Positions 25,198-32,972 of a stretch of DNA of 34,403 nt are shown here, piece by piece. A model generated the notes under the pieces. It was not told the DNA's origin. It did not search any database and saw only the letters and a program-made list of their open reading frames with translations. Origin of the DNA: an uncultured Burkholderiaceae bacterium (lineage in GTDB: Bacteria > Pseudomonadota > Gammaproteobacteria > Burkholderiales > Burkholderiaceae_B); assembly GCA_937888805.1 (NCBI GenBank), contig CALBEY010000100.1, positions 1 to 34,403 of the forward strand, read 5' to 3'. How positions within the stretch are numbered: position 1 is the first letter of the stretch; every line of letters begins with the position of its first letter. Position numbers and translations under genes: made by a program.

Positions 25198-26013
25198 ATG
25201 ATGACCACCGCTGATTCGATACCCAACTACGAGATTTACGCGCTACGCTACGCCACCAGTCCGGATCGGCGGCGCTCAGAAAATTTCATTGTCAAGGATC
25301 CCCATGACGAAATCATGCCCATGGACTATTTTGTTTGGCTCATACGCGATGGTGACCGCGCTTGGCTTGTGGACACGGGCTTCAATGAAGCGGGTGCCAA
25401 AGCCCGCAGACGACAATTTTTACGATGCCCCATTGAATCACTTCAATTGCTAGGCATTGAGCCAGCAAACGTCTCTGATGTGATTTTGACTCACTTGCAT
25501 TACGATCATGCCGGCAATATTGATAAATTGCCCAATGCAACATTTCATGTGCAAGAAACCGAGATGCATTACGCAACCGGTCGGCACATGTGCCACGGGG
25601 TGTTACGACACGCTTATGAGGTCGAAGACGTGGTTGATTTGGTGCGACGGGTTTATGCCGATCGGGTCCGTTTCCATCACGGACGAAGCACCCTTGCGCC
25701 TGGGCTCGAACTGGTCATGATTGGCGGGCACACCCAAGGACTGCAGTCCGTGCGTGTCCACACGGCACGAGGCTGGGTTGTGTTGGCCTCAGACGCCAGT
25801 CACTATTATGAAAACATGATGCGAGCGTCACCGTTCCCCATTGTTTTCAACGTGGGTGATATGTTGGCGGGGTTTGACACACTCAGGGCATTGGCGCAGA
25901 CACCCGATCACATTATTCCAGGCCATGACCCGGCTGTGCGCCAACGCTATCCGTTCTTTCAGGATGAGTCGCTTGACATTGTGGCGCTGCATCAGCCACC
26001 AATGCCGGTCTAG
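25198..26013 (+). CDS. Metallo-beta-lactamase-fold hydrolase, N-acyl homoserine lactonase-like
   Basis: 271 residues from ATG 25198, chosen because GGAG is 6 bases upstream; ATG 25201 is also possible, and an in-frame TTG at 25090 would add 36 residues without homology features. Metal-binding H-L-H-Y-D-H at 99-104, His178 in G-G-H-T-Q-G, an aspartate in A-S-D-A-S-H-Y-Y-E-N, and G-H-D-P near the C-terminus complete the dinuclear zinc set of the AHL-lactonase branch. With a Tct/MmgE-PrpD partner it may instead open a lactone of the catabolic substrate. Quorum quenching is possible but unproven. Confidence 0.88.
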   Translation: MMTTADSIPNYEIYALRYATSPDRRRSENFIVKDPHDEIMPMDYFVWLIRDGDRAWLVDTGFNEAGAKARRRQFLRCPIESLQLLGIEPANVSDVILTHLHYDHAGNIDKLPNATFHVQETEMHYATGRHMCHGVLRHAYEVEDVVDLVRRVYADRVRFHHGRSTLAPGLELVMIGGHTQGLQSVRVHTARGWVVLASDASHYYENMMRASPFPIVFNVGDMLAGFDTLRALAQTPDHIIPGHDPAVRQRYPFFQDESLDIVALHQPPMPV

Positions 26014-26196
26014 GTCTTTCTTATGTTCAAGAAATCAACCTATCCTGATGCCAGTGTTGTCATGAATAACAGGTAAGACCAGATATATTTTTTGTCGAAC
26101 TAAATTGACAATCATTGACAGCGGCCGCCCTGCGCTTGGATCGAGCTCAACAGTGACATTGGCACCGTCACCTTATAAGCCACCCGGGCATGACCC

Positions 26197-27180
26197 TTAC
26201 TTTGGTTCGACGGGCTTTCTTCGGTCGACTGGTTTTTCACTTGGGTTATGAAATTTACGCACCAAATAAGGGGGTCGCCGCTTGGACTCCATGTACATCC
26301 GGCCAACGTACTCACCCATGATGCCCAGTCCGATGAGCTGAATGCTGGCAAAGAACAAAATCGCCGTGAAAAGAGAGGTGTAACCTGGCACATCATTACC
26401 CGAAACCAAGGTTCGTATCACGATAAAAATACCGTAGAGCAATGTGACCACAGCGCCGGTAAAACCGACGTAAGTCCAAATGCGTAAGGGCAATGTACTG
26501 AAGCTCGTGATGCCTTCAATACCCAAGTTCCAAAGCCGCCACCAAGAAAACTTTGTTTCTCCCGCAAACCGTGTTTCCCGGGTGTATTCAATGGTGATTG
26601 CTTTAAAACCAAGCCATGCAAATAGGCCTTTCATAAAGCGTTGCGTCTCAGGCAACGATGACAAGGCTTGCACGACTTGACGCGTCATCAGCCGGCAGTC
26701 ACCCACATCGACCGGGATTTTGACGCTCGACAACAGATTATGTAGTTTGTAGTAGGCTCTGGCAGAAACGCGTTTAGAGGGGCTATCACTCGAACGGTCG
26801 TGACGCTTGGCCAGCACCACATCCGCGTCACTTTGCTCCCACGCCAAGATCAGCTTTTCAATCAGAGAAAGGGGGTCTTGCAAATCCGCATCGAGCGTAA
26901 TAACCAGGTCGCCAAGCGCCACGTCGAGTCCAGCCGATAATGCCGCCTCTTTACCAAAATTGCGGCTCAGTTCAAGCACCCTGTAACGGTCATCGTTTTG
27001 TGCGTTCGCCAGCAATTCAGCGAGTGTTTCGTCTTGGCTGCCATCATCGATACAAATCACTTCAAAATGATAATCAGACAGCCGATCAAGCTCCGCTGAC
27101 AAGGACCGATAAAAGGTGTCGACACCACCCGATTCGTTAAAAAAAGGACACACGATACTGACGACCAAACGCTCATCCAT
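26197..27180 (-). CDS. Polyprenyl-phosphate glycosyltransferase, GtrB/DPMS type
   Basis: 327 residues. GT2 domain with V-C-P-F-F-N-E at the N-terminus, the I-D-D-G-S-Q-D motif and metal-binding D-A-D-L-Q-D-P, then F-M-K-G-L-F-A-W-L-G-F. Two membrane helices follow, and a short basic tail. Such enzymes put a sugar from a nucleotide donor onto undecaprenyl phosphate on the inner face of the membrane. The gene upstream on the same strand is an ArnT-like enzyme that uses this kind of lipid-linked sugar, so the two likely modify lipopolysaccharide or another glycan. The flipping step (GtrA or other) is not present. Weak ribosome site; convergent with the lactonase gene 183 bases away. Confidence 0.92.
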   Translation of the reverse strand: MDERLVVSIVCPFFNESGGVDTFYRSLSAELDRLSDYHFEVICIDDGSQDETLAELLANAQNDDRYRVLELSRNFGKEAALSAGLDVALGDLVITLDADLQDPLSLIEKLILAWEQSDADVVLAKRHDRSSDSPSKRVSARAYYKLHNLLSSVKIPVDVGDCRLMTRQVVQALSSLPETQRFMKGLFAWLGFKAITIEYTRETRFAGETKFSWWRLWNLGIEGITSFSTLPLRIWTYVGFTGAVVTLLYGIFIVIRTLVSGNDVPGYTSLFTAILFFASIQLIGLGIMGEYVGRMYMESKRRPPYLVRKFHNPSEKPVDRRKPVEPK

Positions 27181-27396
27181 TTACAGGGCATTCCAATCAA
27201 GTTAAACCATCAACATAATGACGGTGAAAAAACGCAACGGCAAAAGCGAAGATACTTTCATGACAACCGCTTGATTTGAACACGCGTTGGCCCCAAATGC
27301 CCATTTGCGCAGGAAAACAGAGTCACAGTAATAAAGTAATCCTTGCTTTTTTGATTCGTGTACACCCGATCTAAGCTTCTAGATACTCAGGTCGCA

Positions 27397-28830
27397 TTAA
27401 AGTGGTTTAAACAAAAAAAACTCATAACGCCTATTTTCAAACAAGTTTTGACCTTTCAGTTGCGCCGGCAAAGGGTCGCCTTTGGGAACAGCCACTTGTA
27501 ACGTCTCACCTTGGAGAACCCTTTGCTGTAGTTCTGACGATGAAATCGCTTGAGCACTTTCGCCAGAATAAAAACGAGCCGAGAAAGGCAGCGTGTAGAG
27601 GTAATAAAGTTCCGCATTTCCATTGACCTGTGTTTGAAAGAACTGGACCAGCCCTTTTTCAGTTTTCAACAACAGCGGGTTGACGTGGCCGGCCACAACA
27701 GCAGCTCCAATCACGACAGGGGCCAACAAGACAAGTCCCATCATAGGCCCAAGGCGCTGTTCACTGCCAAGCCACGACCATCCAAAAAAGGGCGTCGCTC
27801 GAGCCAGTAGCACGCTGAAAGCAGGCAATGCGGGCAACAGATAAGTCCAAAGAATATTGCCAGAGAATGTAAAAAACGCTGGGGTCAACGTGGCCCAAAT
27901 AAAGAAATATGCCACATAGGCATCTCTGGCTGCCAGGCCAATCGCTTGCCGACCGGTGCGTTTGAGAACCGCTGCCACCAACAGAATCAACGCCAGCACA
28001 CCCCAGGGCAAGGCGGCCTGAACCCAAAACAACCAAATCATGCCGTAAGTTTCACGGTGGGCCGTGCCATAAAGGTCACCGCCCCAACCCGGCTGGATAA
28101 ACCGCTTGAAATGCTCGCCCACAATAAAGTAATCAATAAAGCCTGGCGTCTTCAATTCAGCCAAGATGAACCAAGGCAGGCTCAAAACCACCATGAGAAT
28201 AATGCCAGTGACCCAAGGCAAGCTTTTCACCAAAGCGCGTGATGCGGGGTAAAGGACGTACAGCAAAGGAAAAACACCAGCAACCAAAACAAAGACCAAG
28301 GGTCCCTTGGCTAAAAGCCCGATCGCTAGTCCTATAAAGAAACTGTATCGCCACCACCAGGCCGCACCGCGACTCGCCATGATTGGCCCAACCATACACA
28401 GGGTGGTCCCAAGCGCAAAAAATGGGTCGGTCAAGACAGCACCGCCCATCATAAAAACCAAGGCACTCGAGGCATAAATCAAAGTGGCGCGCTCGGCCAC
28501 GATCCGGCCATAAAGGGTCTGGGACACTTGATAGACCAGAAAGAGGCAAGCCACGGTTGCCAACCACGAAGGCAACCGCACAGCAAACTCAGTGATCCCG
28601 AATAAGTCGAAAGACAGCGCTTGCGCCCAAAACGACAACGGCGGCTTACCCCAGAAAGGCACCCCCGGTGAGAACCAAGGGGTTATCCAATCACCCGTCT
28701 CAGACATCAAACGCGCGATGGCGGCATAGCGCGGTTCGGACGTATCTGTGAGTGGGAAAAAAGCCATCGCAAGCAACTGCGTGACAAGAACAATACCCAA
28801 CAACAGAACAAAACTTAGACTTCTTTGCAT
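27397..28830 (-). CDS. ArnT-like polyprenyl-phosphate-sugar glycosyltransferase (PMT/GT83 fold)
   Basis: 477 residues from the ATG at 28830; an upstream in-frame TTG at 28848 has no ribosome site. Around ten to twelve membrane helices. The first periplasmic loop has F-P-L-T-D-T-S-E-P-R-Y-A-A-I-A-R, where ArnT-type enzymes keep their catalytic acidic residue, and the W-G-K-P-P-L-S-F-W stretch is also typical. It transfers a sugar from undecaprenyl phosphate to an acceptor such as lipid A in the periplasm. The GtrB-like gene 216 bases downstream would make the donor. Acceptor and sugar are unknown. The gap between them has a short hairpin at 27369-27384 but no clear terminator. Confidence 0.9.
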   Translation of the reverse strand: MQRSLSFVLLLGIVLVTQLLAMAFFPLTDTSEPRYAAIARLMSETGDWITPWFSPGVPFWGKPPLSFWAQALSFDLFGITEFAVRLPSWLATVACLFLVYQVSQTLYGRIVAERATLIYASSALVFMMGGAVLTDPFFALGTTLCMVGPIMASRGAAWWWRYSFFIGLAIGLLAKGPLVFVLVAGVFPLLYVLYPASRALVKSLPWVTGIILMVVLSLPWFILAELKTPGFIDYFIVGEHFKRFIQPGWGGDLYGTAHRETYGMIWLFWVQAALPWGVLALILLVAAVLKRTGRQAIGLAARDAYVAYFFIWATLTPAFFTFSGNILWTYLLPALPAFSVLLARATPFFGWSWLGSEQRLGPMMGLVLLAPVVIGAAVVAGHVNPLLLKTEKGLVQFFQTQVNGNAELYYLYTLPFSARFYSGESAQAISSSELQQRVLQGETLQVAVPKGDPLPAQLKGQNLFENRRYEFFLFKPL

Positions 28831-28937
28831 AAAAAAGCACTCAAACAATCACTGACACGACTTTGATTACAACAGAAAACGCCATGACCTAAACCAAAAT
28901 CGATCGGTCACAACAACGAAAAGATCCAGCCCATAAC

Positions 28938-28955
28938 GTAAAAACCAGTTTTTAC
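28938..28955. repeat. Perfect inverted repeat GTAAAAAC-CA-GTTTTTAC
   Basis: Eight-base arms match exactly around a 2-base centre. It lies 24 bases upstream of the tRNA remnant. It could be an operator for a dimeric regulator of the carboxyltransferase gene or a scar beside an integration site. Confidence 0.6.
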
Positions 28956-28979
28956 TAAGTTAGACGCGATGACAGGCGT

Positions 28980-29029
28980 ACCGACTGTTAATCTGTATGT
29001 CCCTGATTCGAGCCCAGCTCGAGGAGCCA
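28980..29029 (+). pseudogene. Decayed 3' half of tRNA-Asn (GTT)
   Basis: From the anticodon arm to an encoded CCA the sequence follows a bacterial tRNA-Asn. The anticodon loop is CTGTTAA (28985-28991, GTT at 28987-28989), the T loop TTCGAGC at 29007-29013, and the acceptor strand TCGAGGA, then G and CCA, ends at 29029. The anticodon stem has 4 of 5 pairs and the T stem only 3 of 5. No TCCTCGA partner strand or normal D arm is found upstream. It is therefore very unlikely to be a working tRNA. Confidence 0.75.
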
Positions 29030-29191
29030 AAAGTCCTTGGTCCGTTCCAGACAGATTATCCAACGTACAAGAACAGAAAACGAATCAAGATATCGCTTGG
29101 GTCACTTAGTCCCTTAGAATACAGACAAAGTCTCGGACTTACAGCGTAAAGCAGTCCAATTTTTTAGCCTCACCTCCGATTGAGCACAGCG

Positions 29192-30736
29192 ATGAGTTGG
29201 AATACAGAACTAGAAGAATTAGCGCTTAGAAAAAAACTGTCACTCAAAATGGGTGGCGAAGAAAAAGTTAAGCGACAGCACGATAACGGCAAGTTAACGG
29301 TACGCGAACGCATTGATCAACTGGTAGATCCCCAGACCTTTCGTGAAGTGGGCGGGTTGGCTGGTACCGCCAACTACGACGCCGAAGGAAAATTAGTCAC
29401 CGTGATGCCTTCAAACGTTATCATTGGACGGGCTCAAATCAATCAGCGCCCCATTGTCTTGGTGGGCGATGACTTCACGGTGCGCGGCGGTGCCAATGAC
29501 GGTGCGGTCGGCGACAAAATGATTTTTGCCGAACAAATGGCCTGCGACTTGCGTTTGCCACTGGTGCGTCTTGTCGATGGCACGGGTGGCGGTGGGTCGG
29601 TCAAAAACATCGAAAAAATAGGGCATTCTTTATTGCCCAAAATGAAAATCTGGACATCTATCACGCGTAGCTTGTCTCAAGTACCAGTGGTGTCGCTGGC
29701 CCTGGGGTCAGTGGCTGGACAAGGCTCAGCCCGTGTGTCGGCCAGTCACTATTCTGTGATGGTGAAAGACACCTCGCAGTTGTTTGTGGCAGGCCCGCCG
29801 GTGGTTGCACGGATTGGTCAGCACTATACAAAGAACGAGTTGGGCGGCAGCCAGATTCACGCGCGTAATGGCGTAGTCGATGATGAGGTTGCCTCTGAGG
29901 CTGAGGCGTTTGTCGCGGCGCGCCGTTTCTTGTCTTACCTTCCTTCGTCGGTGCACGAACTGCCAGCACGCGGTCCTGTGCCCTCAGAAACGCTTGACCA
30001 AAGCTGGTTGCGCAACGCCATTCCGAAAGATTCCCGCAAGGTTTATAAAATCCGACCAATCATTGAAGCCTTGGTTGACCCAGGTTCGTTCTTAGAAATG
30101 GGTAAGCAATGGGGGCGCGCAATTGTCGGCGGTTTAGCGCGCGTGGATGGGTGGCCCGTGGTGTTCGCAGCAAGCAACCCATATCACTACGGTGGTGCTT
30201 GGGATCGTCAAACGTCAGACAAGTTTGTTCGTATGATTGATTTGGCTGAAACCTTTCATTTGCCGTTGATCAATATGGTGGATGTGGCTGGTTTTCAAAT
30301 TGGTATTGAGGCCGAGCAAGACGGTGTGATGCGGGCTGGCGTGCGTGCGCTGACGGCGGTTTCACAATCGACCGTGCCTTGGTGTTCGATCATTATGCGC
30401 CGCGCCTTTGGCGTGGCAGCTGCTGGCCACCAAGCCCCTGGGCGTTTTAATTTTCGGTATGCCTGGCCTTCGGCGCAATGGGGTTCGCTGCCCATCGAGG
30501 GTGGCCTTGAGGTTGCCTATCGCGCTGAGATCGAAGCCGCGGCAGATCCTAAAGCTAAGCACGCCGAGATCGAAGAACGTGTCCGGGGTTTGACTTCACC
30601 GATGCGCAGTGCCGAAGCCTTCGTGATTGAAGACATCATCGATCCAGCTCAAACGCGTGCTGCCTTGGTTGAGTTCGCCACACTCGCAGCCCCCTTGCGT
30701 CAGGCGGGTGTTCGAACAGTCACTTACCGTCCTTAG
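29192..30736 (+). CDS. Acyl-CoA carboxylase carboxyltransferase (beta) subunit
   Basis: 514 residues from ATG 29192; an in-frame TTG at 29180 is possible, and neither has a good ribosome site. Two crotonase-like halves as in propionyl-, methylcrotonyl- and geranyl-CoA carboxylases: N-terminal R-L-V-D-G-T-G-G-G-G-S-V and F-V-A-G-P-P-V-V, C-terminal N-M-V-D-V-A-G-F-Q-I-G. It moves carboxyl from carboxybiotin to an acyl-CoA. In the second half the usual A-Y-G-G-A-Y oxyanion stretch reads A-F-G-V-A-A-A-G-H, so it belongs to a divergent branch whose substrate I cannot name. A small biotin carrier lies convergent downstream, but no biotin carboxylase subunit is present. Confidence 0.9.
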   Translation: MSWNTELEELALRKKLSLKMGGEEKVKRQHDNGKLTVRERIDQLVDPQTFREVGGLAGTANYDAEGKLVTVMPSNVIIGRAQINQRPIVLVGDDFTVRGGANDGAVGDKMIFAEQMACDLRLPLVRLVDGTGGGGSVKNIEKIGHSLLPKMKIWTSITRSLSQVPVVSLALGSVAGQGSARVSASHYSVMVKDTSQLFVAGPPVVARIGQHYTKNELGGSQIHARNGVVDDEVASEAEAFVAARRFLSYLPSSVHELPARGPVPSETLDQSWLRNAIPKDSRKVYKIRPIIEALVDPGSFLEMGKQWGRAIVGGLARVDGWPVVFAASNPYHYGGAWDRQTSDKFVRMIDLAETFHLPLINMVDVAGFQIGIEAEQDGVMRAGVRALTAVSQSTVPWCSIIMRRAFGVAAAGHQAPGRFNFRYAWPSAQWGSLPIEGGLEVAYRAEIEAAADPKAKHAEIEERVRGLTSPMRSAEAFVIEDIIDPAQTRAALVEFATLAAPLRQAGVRTVTYRP

Positions 30737-30852
30737 ATTAATCTCACCTAAAACACATACGGGTTAAGGTCGTACTCGAGGTTGTGTTAAGCCTAGCGCT
30801 GGATGAAAGATCGTATAAAAATCATAACAAATACTTTACTCAGGAGACCATC

Positions 30853-30921
30853 ATGTTTAAGCAATGGTGGATTCAAATGCAAAATGAAACTTTGATTAAT
30901 CAGTTGGGTTGGCTGAGTTAG
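30853..30921 (+). CDS. Possible 22-residue small protein or leader peptide
   Basis: ATG at 30853 is preceded by AGGAGA at an ideal 5-base distance. It encodes 22 residues with three tryptophans (M-F-K-Q-W-W-I-Q near the start) and stops at TAG 30921, overlapping the last codons of the biotin carrier gene on the other strand by four bases. No homologue is known to me. The strong ribosome site is the only evidence, so it may be chance or the stump of a lost gene. Confidence 0.35.
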   Translation: MFKQWWIQMQNETLINQLGWLS

Positions 30922-31139
30922 ATCTCAATTTCAACAATCGCCTGTCCCTCTACAACAGCATCACCCTCACTGACAGCAATTGAGGTGATTTTCCCAGGCT
31001 TTTCTGAAACGAGTGGTATCTCCATCTTCATGGATTCAACTAACAAAATCGGCTCATCAGTATCAACTGTCTGACCAACCGCTTTCAATACCTTCCATAC
31101 AGACCCTGTCACGTCAGATAGCAATTTAACCTTTGGCAT
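30918..31139 (-). CDS. Free-standing biotin carboxyl carrier protein
   Basis: Only 73 residues: a bare biotinyl/lipoyl hammerhead domain. Biotin would be attached to Lys38 in E-S-M-K-M-E, the canonical motif; the P-I-L-L-V preceding it and G-K-I-T-S-I-A-V-S-E-G-D-A-V after it are typical. AGAGG stands 7 bases before the ATG. It lacks the N-terminal extension of AccB and the biotin carboxylase of fused alpha subunits. It probably serves the carboxyltransferase encoded convergently, with the ATP-dependent biotin carboxylase supplied from elsewhere. Proteins of this length also accompany decarboxylases, but no membrane partner is here. Confidence 0.88.
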   Translation of the reverse strand: MPKVKLLSDVTGSVWKVLKAVGQTVDTDEPILLVESMKMEIPLVSEKPGKITSIAVSEGDAVVEGQAIVEIEI

Positions 31140-31516
31140 AGAAGCGCCTCTTTAAAATAAAAATCACAATTTCAAGCGATATTTAAACGACCGACTTTTC
31201 TGTTGATCCTGCTGGTTTGTTGCTGGTTCGAATTCAGGTTGGGGAGAAAAGTCATAATTTCTTTAGCTTTGCCTGAATGTTCTGTTAAAGCTCAGTTTAA
31301 ATCCGGGAACTAACCACCTATGTAAACAAAGAAAGTAGACCGATTTTCGCAAATATTGGCACTCTCATTCTATAGGTCCCTAGTTTGAGCGTTAGATCAC
31401 TCTTTAACGGAGCCTGTCATGCCAGATACGTAGTACTCCACAAAGAATGAGCACGGCGACCAATTTCTACTTTAAGTCATTATTTTTGTTGGTTATTTAA
31501 ACAACCGACTTTTCTG
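31140..31516. other. 377-base gap with a direct-repeat pair
   Basis: No protein gene supported. A 25-base direct repeat with one mismatch bounds nearly the whole gap (31180-31204 and 31494-31518); the second copy runs into the stop codon of the amino-acid permease. A tRNA-like T-loop near 31228-31240 is not backed by other arms. Confidence 0.6.
31180..31204 (+). repeat. Direct repeat, copy 1
   Basis: 25 bases beginning TATTTAAACGACCGACTT; it differs from copy 2 at one base (G for A at position 10). It lies 40 bases upstream of the biotin carrier start. Confidence 0.8.
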
Positions 31517-31518
31517 TT
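31494..31518 (+). repeat. Direct repeat, copy 2
   Basis: 25 bases beginning TATTTAAACAACCGACTT. The last two bases are part of the stop codon of the permease gene on the - strand. Spacing between copy starts is 314 bases. Confidence 0.8.
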
Positions 31519-32185
31519 AAACCAAAGACAACCCAAGCCGGCGCTGAACGACACGAGAGGCCAGCACCAGGATTGAAACCATGAAAAGGTAGACGGCTGC
31601 CGCAAACATGTACGCCTTAAAAAACTGAAAGTTTGATGAGGCAAGCTCTTGCACACGAGCAAAAAACTCGGTGTATTGAATGAGAAACACAACCGAACTG
31701 TCTTTTAAGTTCGATATCATTTGGTTGGTCAGTGCTGGTATGGACGTCCGTAACACCTGCGGCAAAGTGATCAAGCGAAACACCTGCCACTCGGAAAAGC
31801 CCTGCGCTCGTGCAGCGTCAAGCTCAGCCGGGTCTAAGCCGTTGTAAGCCGTGGTGAGGTAGGCGGCGTTATAAGCTGCCACATTCAAAGTAAACCCCAA
31901 CACCGCCACTGAAAACGGCGTGAGTTTTAGGCCAAACTGCGGTGCGCCGTAGTACATCAGAAACAACAAGACAATCAGCGGCATGCCAATAAAAAAAGAG
32001 ATGTAGCTTTTGGTGATGTAGCGCACAACAGCCCGACGACTGATACTCAGATAAAGCACGACGCAACCCAACAGTAACCCCGTGACACTGACCGTTGAGG
32101 CCAACAACACCGTATTGAATAGCCCCTGAGCAATCAGCGGCATTTGCTCCACGAGATCGCGCCAAAAGGTCATCCAATGGGTCAT
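31517..32185 (-). CDS. Polar amino-acid ABC transporter permease (HisM/GlnP type)
   Basis: 222 residues from ATG 32185, whose ribosome site AGGGG overlaps the stop of the ATPase gene; a TTG at 32191 would be too close to that site. About five membrane helices. The E-L-D-A-A-R-A-Q-G-F-S-E-W-Q-V-F EAA loop that docks to the ATPase is clear, followed by L-P-Q-V-L-R-T-S-I-P-A. Last gene of a four-gene operon: receptor, permease, ATPase, permease. The stop lies in copy 2 of the direct repeat. Confidence 0.92.
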   Translation of the reverse strand: MTHWMTFWRDLVEQMPLIAQGLFNTVLLASTVSVTGLLLGCVVLYLSISRRAVVRYITKSYISFFIGMPLIVLLFLMYYGAPQFGLKLTPFSVAVLGFTLNVAAYNAAYLTTAYNGLDPAELDAARAQGFSEWQVFRLITLPQVLRTSIPALTNQMISNLKDSSVVFLIQYTEFFARVQELASSNFQFFKAYMFAAAVYLFMVSILVLASRVVQRRLGLSLV

Positions 32186-32194
32186 GCGCAACCC

Positions 32195-32923
32195 CTACCG
32201 ATGACCAAAGAAATGCTGTAGCACAGGGTCCTCAACGCGTTGAGCCAACGATGCCACGGAACCCACCGCATGAATACGGCCACTGTGAACAAAAGTGACG
32301 TCCTGCAAAAGGCTTTCAGCGAGACTTAAGTCATGAGTCACACAGATAATCGTGACCCCCTGCTGATTCAAGCCACTGAGCAGCTGAGCCACTTCTCGGG
32401 ATTTAACAGGGTCAAGCGCTGACGTGGGTTCGTCCATCAGCAATACTTGAGGATCCATTGCCAAGGCGCGGGCAATGGCCACGCGCTGCTTCTGCCCGCC
32501 AGATAGTTCAGCGGGAAATTTATCTGCAAACTCGGCCATGCCGAACTTGGTTAGTTCTTTCAGAGCCCTAGTACCGCTTTCTAACCGATTAAAACCGCGA
32601 AGTTTACGCAGGGCTAGGCTGACATTCTCAAGCACGGTCAAGTGACGGAAAAGCGCAAACTGCTGAAAAACAAAACCAATTTGCTGGCGTAGCCAGGACA
32701 CGTCGGTACTCGCTTGCATAATGTCCTGACCGTTGAACTCAATGACACCGCTAGTGGGTTCAATCAGCCGATTGATACACCGCAGCAGAGTCGACTTACC
32801 ACAGCCCGAGGGTCCCATGATGACTTTGAACTCACCATGCGCAAGCTCAAGGCTCACGTCCTCTAGCACGGGTGTGCCGTCAAATTGCTTGGTTAAGTCG
32901 CGAATACTTAAAAGAGAGGTCAT
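32195..32923 (-). CDS. Polar amino-acid ABC transporter ATP-binding protein (GlnQ/HisP type)
   Basis: 242 residues. Walker A G-P-S-G-C-G-K-S-T at 37-45, Q-loop in F-V-F-Q-Q-F-A-L-F, signature L-S-G-G-Q-K-Q-R, Walker B V-L-L-M-D-E-P-T-S-A-L-D-P and switch His in V-T-H-D-L. This is the energising subunit for the two permeases on either side. The gap to the first permease is 49 bases. Amino acid specificity is set by the receptor, not by this subunit. Confidence 0.95.
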   Translation of the reverse strand: MTSLLSIRDLTKQFDGTPVLEDVSLELAHGEFKVIMGPSGCGKSTLLRCINRLIEPTSGVIEFNGQDIMQASTDVSWLRQQIGFVFQQFALFRHLTVLENVSLALRKLRGFNRLESGTRALKELTKFGMAEFADKFPAELSGGQKQRVAIARALAMDPQVLLMDEPTSALDPVKSREVAQLLSGLNQQGVTIICVTHDLSLAESLLQDVTFVHSGRIHAVGSVASLAQRVEDPVLQHFFGHR

Positions 32924-32972
32924 GACGCTTTATCGTTATCGGTGGATCGCTAAAGTGATGTGAATACCTGAA

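Larger units (their letters stand above)
28831..29191. other. Gap holding a palindrome and a tRNA remnant
   Basis: 361 bases between the divergent ArnT-like and carboxyltransferase genes. It holds a perfect 18-base inverted repeat (28938-28955) and the 3' half of a decayed tRNA-Asn (28980-29029). No protein gene is evident and no ribosome site precedes the carboxyltransferase start. Confidence 0.6.

Noticed and set aside
26136..26156. Terminator for the convergent lactonase and GtrB-like genes
   Set aside because: GTGAC/GTCAC stem is five pairs with a nine-base loop and no T-run.
27369..27384. Hairpin ATCTA-N6-TAGAT as terminator of the ArnT-like gene
   Set aside because: AT-rich five-pair stem without a T-run directly after it.
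31228..31255. tRNA-like T arm around a GGTTCGAATTC sequence
   Set aside because: No acceptor partner, D arm or anticodon arm at a workable distance, and no CCA.
31338..31348. Third copy of the 31180/31494 repeat
   Set aside because: Only about 11 bases resemble it, with a gap; chance level.
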